Made by a program: the position numbers and the translations under genes
Notes under the pieces: generated by a model
What the model was told of the DNA's origin: nothing
The model's database searches: none
The model's input: the letters and a program-made list of their open reading frames with translations, nothing else
From: Ascaris suum
Taxonomy: Eukaryota > Nematoda > Chromadorea > Rhabditida > Ascarididae
Assembly (NCBI GenBank): GCA_013433145.1
Contig: CM024175.1
Location: 11,974,914-12,038,913, forward strand
Direction of reading: 5' to 3'
Length of the DNA: 64,000 bases
Shown: one piece after another, positions 24,291-37,200 of the stretch
Layout: the number at the start of each line of letters is the position of its first letter
How positions within the stretch are numbered: the stretch's first letter is position 1

Positions 24291-27084
24291 AAATGAGTTC
24301 CGAAACTTCTCTTTCCTTAAATCTGGAATGACTGCAGGATGCAATGGTAAGTCAAAAAGTGAAATTCTGTTAAGAACAGTTTACAATTAGTCGATATCGA
24401 CAAGATGTTAATTTGCCAAATAAAATCAACCATTGCTTCAATGGTGGGGCTACATGAATAACAACTGAACTAACCTTTATAACTTGCTGTTCGCTTTTTG
24501 GCCACACAACCAGATCGGGGATACGAGCCAATTTGCCATGACGCAGCCTTTTACTATATCGTGTACTGCAAGCTAAGGAATACAGCTTACTGATGTAACA
24601 ACGTGCATGAGTAATAAAGCGGTGTAACCTCGCATGTCATCCACAGGTGCACTCAATCAACTTACGATCCTTTCCTTTCCAACATTTCGTTAGAGGACTA
24701 CATAATTTCTGGTTTTTATATTTTTATTACCTTTGATTACAAGCCTTATGGAGAACGCCCTCCACAACTGAATATATTCTTCGTCCCCACAAAATGAACG
24801 AAAAAAACCCAGAAAGCTGTTACATGAATCAAAGCTGTGAATATTTTTCGCACCCGAAAATGTTCGCAGCAATGATTCATGTAACATCTTTCAGTGGCAT
24901 TTGGATAGGTAGGTAATGCAGCGACTTCGATCGACATATGTCTAATGAAAAATCCCGTAGGCTGTACTATATATTCAGGAGATATACAATTGCAAAGCAC
25001 TGGGCATAATAGAAATTGACGTACGGTTCAAGTCTCATGTATTTTTCCCCATCTACATAAGTATTCGATGGTCTAGCAATTAACTCAGCAAATCTGCTCA
25101 CTTTCCTACCATTCCGTTTTCGAAATTTCAATATTTTCAAAAAAAACCTTATTTCCTTTCATTCCAATCCAAGAAAAACTGAAAACTGAATACGCCACTA
25201 ACAAAATTACAAAATCCAATGCTGTTTTGGGCCCACTGCATATGTCCTAGAGGAATGCTTCCAAATGTCTACAAAGAAGGGGCACTAGTTAAGAGCGGTC
25301 TAGCTTACCTCCTTTAAACAACCTTAAATACCTCACGTCTTTCAGGTGTTTTTGATTTAAAATGTAAAATGCATTGTTTTCGATCAGCCCGTCTATGCAA
25401 GTAAACGAGTGTCCATCTGTGTTAATTTTTTAGCAGCTCCTTGCAGATCTAGATACATGGAGATGAAGGTATAATTTCTGACCAAAATGAACTCCACGTA
25501 CGTCAACGTAACCCTATCTGCTTGTCAGTTATAGATTATTATGTATAATTAAGTTTTGAAGCCAGTAATTAGACGCCCCTATCAAGCTGAAAATGAAGCC
25601 CGAATATTACTAACTGATTGTGAAATATAATTTCGAAATAGCCAAGGAATTATTCATCAGTCATATCACAGGCCAATCTTTCGCGCTCTTCCTCTTCTAG
25701 ACTATAATCGCTTGCAAAATAGTACATTTGTTTGGCGTACATGTTTGGTGCGATGGCTTTCTCATAGGCTATTATCTAACGCAGGTAAGATTGCAGTAAT
25801 CAGTTCGACGGTCTGAATTTCTTGTAGATATATAAAATTGCTTTGAAATCTTCAAAGAACTTTCGAAATATTGCTGAGTTTCTATTCAGAGAAATCGAAC
25901 TGCCTGAATTGTCGTGCTTTTCATTGGCAAGGAATTCGACAACTGGGAACTTTGCACAAAGTTTATGAATGAAAGCGCTTCGCATCACTTCAATAAGCGA
26001 ATAAAATATAGTCAAATTCATTCTACAGCCTTATCATTGTTAGGTAACAGCGCAATAAATCAAACGACCGCGAGTTGGAAGTAACCGGATCGCCGACTTC
26101 CAGGTTGTCTATTCGTCTACTAGTGCTCTCCCAAGTGCATGCTCCGTATCACGAGAAATGAATGACGCATTGGATCTGTCTCCGGACACAAATTCTTGTG
26201 GGATCAACTTAAAACTTTCTAGAAAAACCGGAAAACAAGGCTTATACACCGAAGTCCTAAGCCAAAAAGAAAGGATTGAATCAATAGTTGTAGTTGCCAT
26301 AGTCAGCCGAAGTATTCGTTGTATAGATGGTCGGTGTAGAAGTATCAACGCAGTTTGCTGGTATAAAGAGGGATGAGTCAGTACCCACGCTCCCACTTTA
26401 TTGAGTAGACAGAGAATCACAAAAAAGCACATTTTATTAGCCATCATCCCCAGCGGCTATTTATAACTGTTTTCCATCTGAATGTGCCAAATATAAGACT
26501 GCTTCATAAGCGCGGGCCGATAATGTAAATGCTCCAGCTTTAGTTCGTAACAGATTAATGGTTCAGTATGCAAAGCGTGGCAAGAATAAGTTGAATCCAC
26601 CAATGAAAAATAAAGAATTCGCCAAGGCCCTCTATCTTGACACTGGTTGCAACAATGGGCCACTAAATTTGCAAATGCATGATTTTTTAGCCATTTTAGC
26701 ACCACCACTGCAGCTCGAGGTGATTAGAAGAATGGAGTCGAAAGGAATCCAAATAGGGATAAGTAGTAACATATATAAGGAGTCGAAGTGGGGATATCGT
26801 AAAACCCACGACCCTTTGCCCAATTCATTAATGTCTAGCTCTACATCAACAAGTATTCTATATTCTTGAGATATTTTTGTATTGTGAAGAGAGTGATGGT
26901 GGGACAAGACGAAAGATGAATCAAATGATACAGCTCTTCTTGGAGTTGGACAACGAGTCGAAATCATCCAAAGGAGATGAGAATAAGTAAGAAGGTAACC
27001 TTTTACCTGAGATTATTTTATAACAGACTGTCCAGCAAGATTCCTTCCTAAAATTCCAAACGTGATTGAAATTTTTCGACTGAC

Positions 27085-27138
27085 CTGACTGAGCATGAGC
27101 ATCAATTCGGCTTTGCCATTTCTCTAGAGCATCTTGTG
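27085..27138 (-). CDS. Possible short exon
   Basis: A 54-nt segment with a TAG acceptor and a TCAG|GTCAGT donor, reading QDALEKWQSRIDAHAQS with split codons at each end. The peptide is helical and charged. Its phase fits the straight frame of the candidate exon at 27207-27424. It could be an upstream part of the coiled-coil gene 10 kb away, but the gap at 24.2 kb prevents a firm link. Confidence 0.3.
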
Positions 27139-27206
27139 CTAGGATGTACCGCACTAAAACTTCGCACTTCTCATTGGGACTCCAATGAATCAAATGCAAG
27201 ACGTAC

Positions 27207-27424
27207 CTGTGTGTCCGTGAGATCGAACAATTCGATGCTGTGCAGCATTTGAATATGATATGTCATTTGCTTTCAAGAAGTCGATGAACTCTTGATTGTC
27301 GACTGCTTCTGGAGCATGCAACTCGGTGCGTATTTGACTCGGTGTACGATATTCGGCTCTAACGCCCATATTTGCTTCAAACCATGGTCGAAAATAAGGC
27401 ATCTTCATTCCAGACATATCATAC
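27207..27424 (-). CDS. Candidate exon of an unrecognised gene
   Basis: This segment runs from a TTTGCAG acceptor to an ACACAG|GTACGT donor and is open for 72 codons in one frame. It contains MPYFRPWFEANMGVRAEYRT and APEAVDNQEFIDFLKAND. In the last third, the neighbouring frame (QMLHSIELFDLTDTQ) looks more protein-like than the straight one, so an indel is possible. Codon content and both splice sites support an exon. I do not recognise the family. Confidence 0.35.
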
Positions 27425-28091
27425 CTGCAAACAATATCCATTCGAAGAGCATCAACTTGAGAATGCGCTAGCAAAGAGTTACGCACCGCTGAGGAGTGTG
27501 AACAGAAAGGTGGAAAAGTAGAAAAGAATTTTACTTTCGAATAAGAATGCAGAGCGCTAACGCCGCCAAATGAAAACAAAGCAGGTATCCCTAATTAAGA
27601 CAGCAATATGCACACACCTATCCCACTTGACGAGGTACAAACAGTAGCTTCATGGTATTCAATAGCGAACTTAAGCTTCTCCTACTAAACACGTACATGA
27701 GATAGAGAAGAATGAGGCGAATTCAATTAAACCGGAAAAAACGAATTCGAATCCTTCTGCTAAGTTCATGGATGAACAAGGATTTCGGAGACTTAGAAGT
27801 TCTTTCTGGCAGTCTCTACGATTTTTTTTGCAAGCAGAACGTCGTTAGCCATTGGCTAATATTAACAACTGCTGCTAAATAAAATAGTTTGTTGAAATAA
27901 GCAAAGCTCAAGATTGGCTCATTTAATTAGGCGAATGACTTCTCCATGAAATTTTCAAAAATTTATTCTTAAAGGCAATGGTAATCGCTTGATTAGACTT
28001 TTACTGAATGGATGAAATCTGCTTTAGGATAGCTCTAGAACATTCATTTCTGTCTCGCTCCAGTTTTACAAACTGTTCGTTACCTGCAGAA

Positions 28092-28157
28092 ATGGAATAT
28101 GCAGCATGTCCTATGTGTAGAAAGGAATTCAACAAGATGTATCAATCCAGCAAGTGA
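28092..28157 (+). other. Short open segment with a CPMCRKEF motif
   Basis: After an acceptor-like CTGCAG the plus strand reads MEYAACPMCRKEFNKMYQSS and stops. CPxCR followed by a basic/aromatic tail is what the last zinc-binding pair of a RING finger looks like. The other metal-binding residues of a RING are not visible upstream, so this is either an isolated terminal exon or chance. Confidence 0.2.
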
Positions 28158-29756
28158 TTTTAATGCGCACCTGTCACAGAGTATTACATTTCAATGTTGA
28201 CGATGAATTGTGTTGTCTTCCAGGAAAAACTCCCAGGTAAGTTTTCTCATCCGCATACCCACGAGACAGCACAAGTTTGTGAACAATTCGCTTCGCTTAG
28301 ACTGGTTATCCTATTTAACGTCAATGAGTGATGAGATCACTTCCTCGGGTAAACTTCACTAATTTTCAACTGGCATCACAAACTTTGTTTACTCTTCTCA
28401 TCCATTTTGTAACAATTCAAATGGGCGTAGAAACTAACTATTACATACTACTTCCCACCTACCTTCAAGCGTCTCTGCCATTAGTTTTCATTTATCCCTT
28501 AAAAATTCTCTCCCATCTTCGATGTTCTGCATATGGTTGAAACTATCGGACTCATCGTCATCAAGGAAATTAGTTCTTGACCTCTATGGAGTTCAAAACA
28601 ATAATCCTAAACATGCATGTGCGGCGCCATAATCGAATTTACATTGCCGCAGAAAAACCCGGCTCGACTACTCAGCACACAATCTTGACGAATGCTGAAC
28701 AGTATGACTACCTTGATCCTGTGAAAGTGACCACACCTGTGTCGTCGAGAATGAATGCCGAGTCGTTATAACCCCAACCGTTCCACTTCAGGATCTTATC
28801 CCTGAAAACAGCATTGTACTGAAAGACATAAACCAGACTTCTAGAGAGCAACGATCCCAAATGTTAAAATTAGGGAGCGAGAGGAGTTACGAGCTAATTT
28901 GGGAATATTTGACAAGGATCATCAGTCAAATAGAGGACAAGCACATGAAAAACTTTACAACTTCGGGAATTTTAGGAGAATCGTTCAAAACAGCAAAATT
29001 TCCGACATCTTCAGCATATTTTGCAGCAAAAGGTTTGTGATATGCAGAGCACTGATTCCGTTTTACTATGGAAATAATGACCACTGCTGATTTGCTAATA
29101 AACGAAGCATAAATTATGGCCAAAATAGTAAGCTACATAAGCGAAGAATGGATGCTGCAAAACTTTCATAAAATTGAGGAAGAAGAAGAAGATATTGGTG
29201 AGTCAACCGTATTTTCATTAAACTAGAAAACATGCTAGCAACACTCCAACGACTATGCAACTACTTGACTATTAAAACTGAAGATACGTTTATTCATTCC
29301 TACATTAAACTACCAATTATTCCAACCGCCTTATTTGCTTTCTAGGAGTAAAAGAATTGAAATTAGCCCCTCTTTGACAGTCACCAATCTATGCACGTAA
29401 AGATTTCAACACTCTTAAGTGCTAGAAAAAGCACTTATGGTCAACCTTCCCTTCGTCACCAATTAAATCGGCAACATCCTATTACCTCCTTCCTCACATC
29501 CACTGAAGAAAAGCTCTCTTATAGGAATTCATTATCTCGAACTAGCCGCCGTAAATTGCTCTCCGCGCAAGAAATTTTCTGGAATATGCAAGAGAGAGGC
29601 GGGGCTGTATGTTTTTTTTTGATGAGACATTTCACGTTACTTTTTATTTTCATTTAAAGAATGCCATCTTCTTAGCTCTCATATAGAAAAGTCTACGAGC
29701 ATTTTATTTGGAAGAAATTAATATTTTGTGAATCGATATACGTTGAAGATATGAAT

Positions 29757-29808
29757 TTTTTTCCTCTCTCTCTTTCTTTCTTTCTTTTTCTCTCTCTCTC
29801 TCTCCCCG
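29757..29808. repeat. Pyrimidine (CT/CTTT) tract
   Basis: About 50 bp of TC, TTTC and TCTC repeats on the plus strand. It is simple sequence with no gene nearby. Confidence 0.9.
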
Positions 29809-30711
29809 TCTATTGCTCTTTCAAGCTATGAAGAGGGAAGTATTTAAGTAACATTCTCTTCTTTTTCTTTTTTTAATGTATATGTTGGACGTGTAATTCG
29901 TGTCTTGTACAAAAAAACTCTCGGTTTCTTAATCGTTAAAATTTTGACGCCGCATTCATTTTTAAAATAATCTCCATAATGTTTTTTTTTGTAATGAAAA
30001 GGATAATCAAAACGTAAAAACCGGAAGTACAACACGTGAATGTGTAATTATTAGGCCAATTAAATTCAAAATACTTTAAAAACCTGGCTCGATAAATTAG
30101 CCAAGTTAGCGAGCCCTTTCATACAAATTTCACTGCCAACGGTTGTTCAATCATCAGTTGCTGGCAATTGTATACAAACATATGAGTCGTTAGTTTCATT
30201 CACAATGCACTCCCTCGAGCAGGTAATGAAAGTTTCGTTGTGAAGCTCGTGTTAAACAAGGATGAGTTCGCCTCAGGGCGTGCTATGCCCTTCACCTTTG
30301 GTTAGCCGAGCTCGTTCTCGTATAGCAAACACTGCGGTAGTACTTGAGGTCCATAGTAGATTGACTTTTTGAAGCATTTTAAACAACCCAAAATAACAGT
30401 GCTCGGAGATACAACAGCCTTCACAAGATTAAATGCATTAGCACAGTGGCTATTCAACAGCCAATATCGTCTATATTGGCCGCATAACCTGCATTAACCC
30501 CCTGCCAATCCACTCTTCTGCAGTTATCTCCATTTCTAAATCCCAGCACCCCACTAAAAAAAATCTTAGAGACATATTTTGCAGCCCGGCAGGCTCTAAG
30601 AAAGATAATCACAAAACTTCTGGAAAATCTCCGTAGCACCTGGAAGATATCTTCCTTCCATTTCCGCCTCGAAAAAGATCGAATACTGGCGGGAAAGATG
30701 AAAGCACAAAC

Positions 30712-30776
30712 CTGTAGGACTGAGGTACGTTGAACTGCTGCACGCGAGCCATAAGCACGAACTAAGCCGTCGGATA
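30712..30776 (-). CDS. Possible exon, unrecognised
   Basis: A 65-nt segment with acceptor CGACTTTTCAG and donor CTACAG|GTTTGT. One frame reads SDGLVRAYGSRAAVQRTSVL with no stop. The splice sites are good. No other evidence supports it, and the frame choice is uncertain because another frame (MARVQQFNVPQSY) is also partly open. Confidence 0.25.
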
Positions 30777-31488
30777 CTGAAAAGTCGCAAATGTCATTCG
30801 AAAGACTCTTTTTTATCTTCAAGTACGATATGATGGGCATTAAAGAACACAGACGCAATCAATTATATGGAGCATAGATAAAAGCTATCGGCATTATATA
30901 AGGAAGTTTCATGAACGACATAATAAAGCAACACTTTAAGCAAGACTGTAATTCAATTTCTACGAGGTTAGATCATTTACTCTTTGGCATAAGCTAACCT
31001 CTACAACAAATCACCTAATTCAATTACCGGAAAGAATCCTTGTATGAAATCATCAAAAATTCAATTCATTTCGTTCAATCTGTTGCACTTTGTGTAAATA
31101 AAACTGAAGTGATGAAATACTAGACGATATATTCAATGAACACGGCGAAATGGAAAAAACCGACGATCGTTTTGCACTTTATATCTTCCATACATTTATG
31201 GCAATTCGACGCATACAACACAGATAGCCTGAGTGAAACAGCCGTTATTCAATGAATAATGAAGTTATCTTAATTCACTTATTATGTTATCAAACTTAAT
31301 TAATTACCTTATTACTTACAGCATATTAATTTGAGTAATTTCGCAGAGAAAAACCATAAAATGGAAATGAAATGAAATGAAAAATAAATCACGTGACACG
31401 AACATAAACGATTGCAAAGAATGAAAAAAAAGGAAAGTGCAATGATATCAGAACTGCTGCACAGCAGTTGCATATGATCAAACTTGTG

Positions 31489-32510
31489 TTATCGCAGGTG
31501 AACAAGAATTTTTTCTTTTTTTGGCGGCAGAACATTCCAGACACGAATTAGACGATAATCGAACCGGTCGTGTGGATTTTTAAAATACAAGAACCTTCGA
31601 CGTAGTTGAGTGGTATTAAAGGAGACCGATCGGATGCTTTTTCCACCATGCAAAAGGAATATCGGAACGAGTACCACAAGAACGTTCGATAATTTAATAT
31701 CAAAGAGTAAATTATACCCAATGTGCCAATATTTTAGTGGCTTCATACGAAAAACTTTCGAGTAACCTTGAGAATTTAATATAGTCACCGGCGAAACTAC
31801 TCTGTTCGAAGGCAAGTTTGATACGCGTATCAATTGCAATGCTGTTAGATTAGATGGTTGGCAACCAAGGTTTGTAAACAATATTCACGATAATATGCTG
31901 TAAACTCGTCAAATGCTCCATGACAAATATCCTGCAACTTTCCAGCGAAACAGCAACATCGAACTTTCTATTTCTTTGAGAACTCGACAAAAATCAGCAG
32001 ACCACATATAACAACATAGTATGAAAGATCTGCATCATGACGCAATATACCAAAACCTAGTATGGTATACTTTCAGAGGCAACATCTAGTGCCAATCATG
32101 TCAGTACTCATGGCAACCAATCCTTTGGATCAATGATGACCTCATAAATTTGAAGTCTGCGGCGAAGGTCTTGTGTACACTTGATAATTCGTCCCTCACA
32201 TCATCTACGCAGATGTGAAGTGGCAAAGGCCCAAGAATCAGGATTGCGACACCTTGATCCTCTAACTTCCTGCCAAGATTGCCCTAGCAGACGGTACAGT
32301 TGCCTTAGAACTATAGATTAGGACGATATCCGTCGAAGTTTTTACATGCAAATTTGCCAGTCAACAGTCTGATTATTCAACGATCTGTGAAAAGGTAGAG
32401 CTAACCTTCGCAAAAATAGAGTGATTCCTACTTGACAGATATCTACCAGCCAAATATTTCCTAATATGTCCTCTGATAATTATTTCCCCTACCTTGTCAA
32501 TGATGAGGTG
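31489..32510 (-). mobile_element. Degenerate non-LTR retrotransposon (CR1/jockey-type), 3' part of reverse transcriptase
   Basis: Three blocks in the correct order on the minus strand identify a non-LTR reverse transcriptase. At 32401-32505, KVGEIIIRGHIRKYLAGRYL matches the K.LE.II..HI..YL stretch that precedes the FGF region. At 32140-32275, GVAILILGPLPLHICVDDV then KTFAADFKF matches the GVPQGS..GPLLF..Y.ND and FADD catalytic motifs. At about 31489-31880, RRRFLYFKN through RVWNVLP matches the thumb-end R..FF..R....WN.LP signature. Spacing between the last two blocks (about 625 bp) fits a CR1-like element. The second catalytic aspartate region reads FAAD instead of FADD, and blocks lie in different frames, so it is inactive. 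The 5' part (first ORF, endonuclease) was not recognised; a frame at 32616-32867 may be a remnant. Confidence 0.75.
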
Positions 32511-33964
32511 CCAAAAAAACCTGTAGCATCTCTACGTTGTAGCTTTTTCATCGATGGGTGAGATTATGGGCAAATATGCGATGCAACAGGATGCAGAGAC
32601 TACGCGATTCAAGGATTACGAATGGCGAAGATTTGTGGGCGTGAAAAGATCATCATTCAGATAACAGGAAGCCTTCAACACCTTCTCAACGTTAATATTG
32701 ATTTTCTGTCCACACAACAACATCTGGGGGAAGACTGGAAAAATTCCATTGTTGACCGGGAAATATGACAGAATCCTCTGTGATCTGTGATGCATTTTAA
32801 AGCTTTCTATTCCTAAAGAGAAATGATTGCATAATATATACGAAAGCTCGGGGCGACATTCAGTCATGATGTAACGTTGAATGGCTTCTCAGCTACGAAA
32901 AATGATAGACGCAAATCTTATCAGCGCCAAATTAATTCACAAAGAAATTCTCCCATCCAGCTATAATTAGTTTTCTTGCAATTCCTTCGAATGAACCGAA
33001 GAATCCAAAATATTTCATTTTCGCGATACTGTTCAGAAAGATAAAATGTAATGGAGCAGAGGTCACTGATAAAAATGGGAATACTTCAACGACAGGAATA
33101 AGATCACCAAGATATAAAAAAAACGACATAGAGAACCTGTCCGTTGCCGACGTGCACATCAAAGAAATTCTGCAAAGCGAAATATTTACTGATCACAAAT
33201 AATCTCGGAGCGAAATATTCAAGAGCAAAATTTTCTCAATCAATAATATATCTGTGTTGAAGTTATCCACAATTATGGACAGGCGAATTGCAATATGCCG
33301 TTGTGCAATGAACTCTAAACAAGGTATGATGCAATGAACGTTGCACCTTGGTGATCGATGAACTGCAATCAATCGAAAATAAAAACATCTACTGAATTAA
33401 CGAATATCATCTCACGATCGATCTCTAAGGTGCGACACAATCAAAATCACAGACTGTATTGAGTGATCAAAAACAGCAGCCAATAACAACCTATGAACGG
33501 TGCGAAGATTTCATTCTAACATTTCAAACGACAAATTTACTATTTTTCAGGCAAGGACGCTTTGACCGCTAACAAACTTTGCATGACCCGTGGATCTGCC
33601 AAAGTAGACCAAAAATAATCAACTGCGCGACATTTACGCGCTTCTAAAATACCAGGTATGAGGTATATGGGTAGCAGAACGGTCGGCCATATCTTAGCCA
33701 TTTGGCAGGATGGAGGAACCTGTAGAAACCATGGCCTGGTCACGGTACGTCCACGAAAGAAGGAAACCATTCGTGAACCCAAGCAAAAGGGGAATTTCCG
33801 CCTCTAGCGGGACTGGAGGTCCCACGTCTGCATACCTCTTCCTACATACTTGTGCGGCAACCTTACGTTTCAACGTGCTGGCAAGGCAACTGACTCCGAT
33901 CATTTTAGCACCCCGCAGCCAAAATGACTAGAGCTACGGATTCCCCCAAGCTGGTGACCTGGCC

Positions 33965-34291
33965 ATGAAGCCACAAATTCTCCCAAACCCTATGCGCCAA
34001 TACATGGTGGAGACCATCCACAGGCACCCAACATGCAACGATTCCTTTGTGTACACTGTTCGTCCTTTCGCGAAGTACTTCTTAAAACAAAACGTGGTAC
34101 AGGTTCTTACCTATAAGATCCGAGCCAAGAATCCTTTGGCACAAAACTTGGCTTTTGAGTTTCTAAAGCACGACCTTCGCTTTAACCGCATTCCTTCGGG
34201 AACGGGTACAGCCAAGGTCGTCGGGGACTGGATGGCTCGACACTCTCCCACCCCTTTCTCTGCTCCTTCTTCGCAGAAGACGCCGCAATAA
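33965..34291 (+). CDS. Unrecognised open frame, 108 codons
   Basis: This is a plus-strand open frame, more GC-rich than its surroundings and ending in TAA. It contains FVYTVRPFAKYFLKQNVVQV and KNPLAQNLAFEFLKHDLRFN. The amino-acid mix is plausible for protein, but no domain is recognised and no splice chain was found. A related-looking open frame precedes it at 33710-33931 in another phase. It may be a transposon remnant, as the neighbouring 31.5-32.5 kb is retrotransposon. Confidence 0.25.
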   Translation: MKPQILPNPMRQYMVETIHRHPTCNDSFVYTVRPFAKYFLKQNVVQVLTYKIRAKNPLAQNLAFEFLKHDLRFNRIPSGTGTAKVVGDWMARHSPTPFSAPSSQKTPQ

Positions 34292-34299
34292 AAAAGCAG

Positions 34300-37200
34300 A
34301 CAGTTGTGGACTGAAAAGTGCATATGAAGCAGACGGATGTTGCAAAGGACAAAAAAAAAACAGTAAGCAGTCTCTCTCGACCAGTCTGCACTCACGCATA
34401 ACTTTCTTTGAGCGTAGGCCGGAAATAATATATTATCGCTAGAGTTGATGACAGCCCCCTTTGGCATTTGGTTCTGCCGGAATGCTGCTTATGTTTCATA
34501 GGAATGCTGTTGCTTTTATAACGTCTAATTTGTTTTTTACCATCCATAGCGTCACTATCCCAAAACGTGTTTTGCTTATTCCACATTTTGATTAACATCC
34601 AGTTTCCCACTTTCCCTCCACTCCCCTTCCAAACATTTTCATTGCCACGTCTTAAAAAACACTTCCCTGCCGAGTGGGTTATGCGATATAGGCACAGTGG
34701 AAGAGGCTTTCAGAAGGATGGAAAAATGAATTTAAGAAAGAAGGTGTCCTCCAGTCTGCAGATATGTTTTAGATAATCAACAAAGTTGCAGGGTAATATC
34801 ATCCAAGCATACAATGGCAGTAATATATTAGACTCCGCAGATGCAATTTCTGCTCCACTGAAACTGTGATAAGGCCAATGCTCGGATCGGACGTGAAGTG
34901 CAGCCTTTGATGGAAGCATATCTTCCTGGGCATCTAAAGTGCGAACTCATCAAAAGGAAAAAGTGACAAATGAAGAGACGTCGAAATGGGATGATAATAA
35001 AATGTTTTCTTGGAGAGGTGAAGGGGGTTGATATGAAGTGCAATGACAAGAGAAAATGGTGAAAGACAGCAAGCCGATACGATGTGGTGTTATTCAGTCA
35101 TTTCGACGAGAAGCGTTCGGCAGTCGGCGTATTGAACACAGCACGAACGTGATCGACGAAAAGGAAGAGAACATCGAAGGAGGACGGATCTGATCGAAAA
35201 AGGAGAAGAGAACATCGAATGTAGGAGGGATGTGTTCGACGAAGGAGAAAATCGAAAGTGGAAACGTAATGCATATATCATTAAATTGACACCGTATTTG
35301 TCGATACGAAAAAATATTGTTGAGCAGTCAACTAAACAATGAGAGTGTAAAAACCAAGTAATGTGAAGTGCACATAATCTATGAGACATAAACGTACAAA
35401 ATATGAAACTACAAAAACCAAAGTATAAAGCGAGCATATATTGATTAAAAAAACAGGAATTTTGGTATGTTTATGCATTACAATATTATCAGTGAACAAA
35501 AGCCCAGGTCCGAAGCATCGATCTTTTTCAGACGACGCTTGAAAAAAAAGGTATTACGGACACCTATAATCATTCGTGGAGGGTGGGTGGTTCTAGAGCT
35601 TGTCGGGCATTGCATACACATGTCGATTTCAACAGAAACGTTGGTATATATGAGTAAGGCAAAAACATAAAGTAAGAAGTGATAAGGGATTGCTTTTGAA
35701 ATCAGTCTTTGAAATCGGATAATGAGGAAAAGTAAGAAATATAAAGAATCGTACAATATGCAAATAAATACAAATATATATGTGAAAGGATGGGATGTAA
35801 GGAAAATATTGATGTGAGTTCCATAGAATCGAGGAAAGCTAATTGGAAATAAGTCAACAGCGAGTAGGAAATGATAAGATGAGAGCTTTTTGAACGTTGA
35901 TATATTATGCGATAGAGTAGATACAAGTGGTAGAGAACTACATAAATTAATAAGCTCACCATAAGGAAGGTGCCTTTTTTTCTATCCCTATTATATGTAA
36001 TCTGTTAGCTCGTAACGGTAATCATGTTGACATCGAAAGAATGAAAAATACCTGAAAGGCTAGCAATGGGTATAACTTAATTACATGTTGTGCATCTCGT
36101 ACAGACCATACTTAATGCGGTGAATATGCATTTTCACAAATCTTTCGATGTAGCTACTCCTTTGAGCATTTAAGCTTTTTAAAATTATTCCATTTTAATT
36201 TTTCGAACCAACTCTCTTACAAACGAGTATTTCGAAAGATTTAGACTCGCCCTTCGTTTAGATACTTTTTACAGACGGCTTCAAAGAGGGTGATTTAGAA
36301 GTGGCAAAAATGAAGAAGTGGTCAAGAAGAACGGCTGATGTATTACTGGAAGCTCGATATGGAATCTATATTGCGCGAGAGTTTGCAGTCCGAACGAGTT
36401 TTATTGGCAAATAACAAACGAAATCGATTTTTTTTTTCCATTCTGTGAAATACTGGTTTCTTGAAACCTCATGGAAAAAAACATTCAATTCAACTGACTT
36501 GACACTTCATGCGCTTGTAGATTGCAGCGCATGCAATCACGTGAAATATACTCCAGTACTTATCTAATGTCAACAGTAGACAAACGACAGGCAACATTCG
36601 CGTCCTTTGCAGAAACACACTTGAGAAAGTTGGCTATGCTCGCATTTCAATTAATTGGATGTGAATTTGTTCACGAGCTCCAGTGATTCGGTCACTTCAA
36701 CACCAAATACTCCGACTTTAGTGGAGCTTTCCAAGCATAATCATTAGATCACGCACATAACTGTAGGAAAAACCCTTGTAGAGTGCGATGCAGATGAAAA
36801 CACTGTCACTTAGAGGATCTCGAGTCCGTTAAGCAAAAATTTCCTAGCAACGCTTCGCCACATTCCCTCTGCGCTCTTCATTCTTCTTGTACCGATTCGA
36901 TTCCATAGACCGCACCTGAAATCTAACAATCGATGAATGAATATTGTGAAGGACCTTTTTTGTAGCTACTCGTTTCTTCATCACTAAAACAGTTCTTTCT
37001 TTTTTGCTGTAAAATCAAGCCTTGATGCTACTTATGAAAGAAAAAGAAGGTAATAAAAAACGTAAACTCAGATTGACCAGCTGAGGAGACTGCGGGTTAG
37101 CTTCGCGCTTCTTGTACGTGTTGAGCACTATTCGTTAGCTGAACATTATTCCTGTCTTGTTCATATTACTTAAAGGGGTGTTCTTGTTCTGATTTGATGA

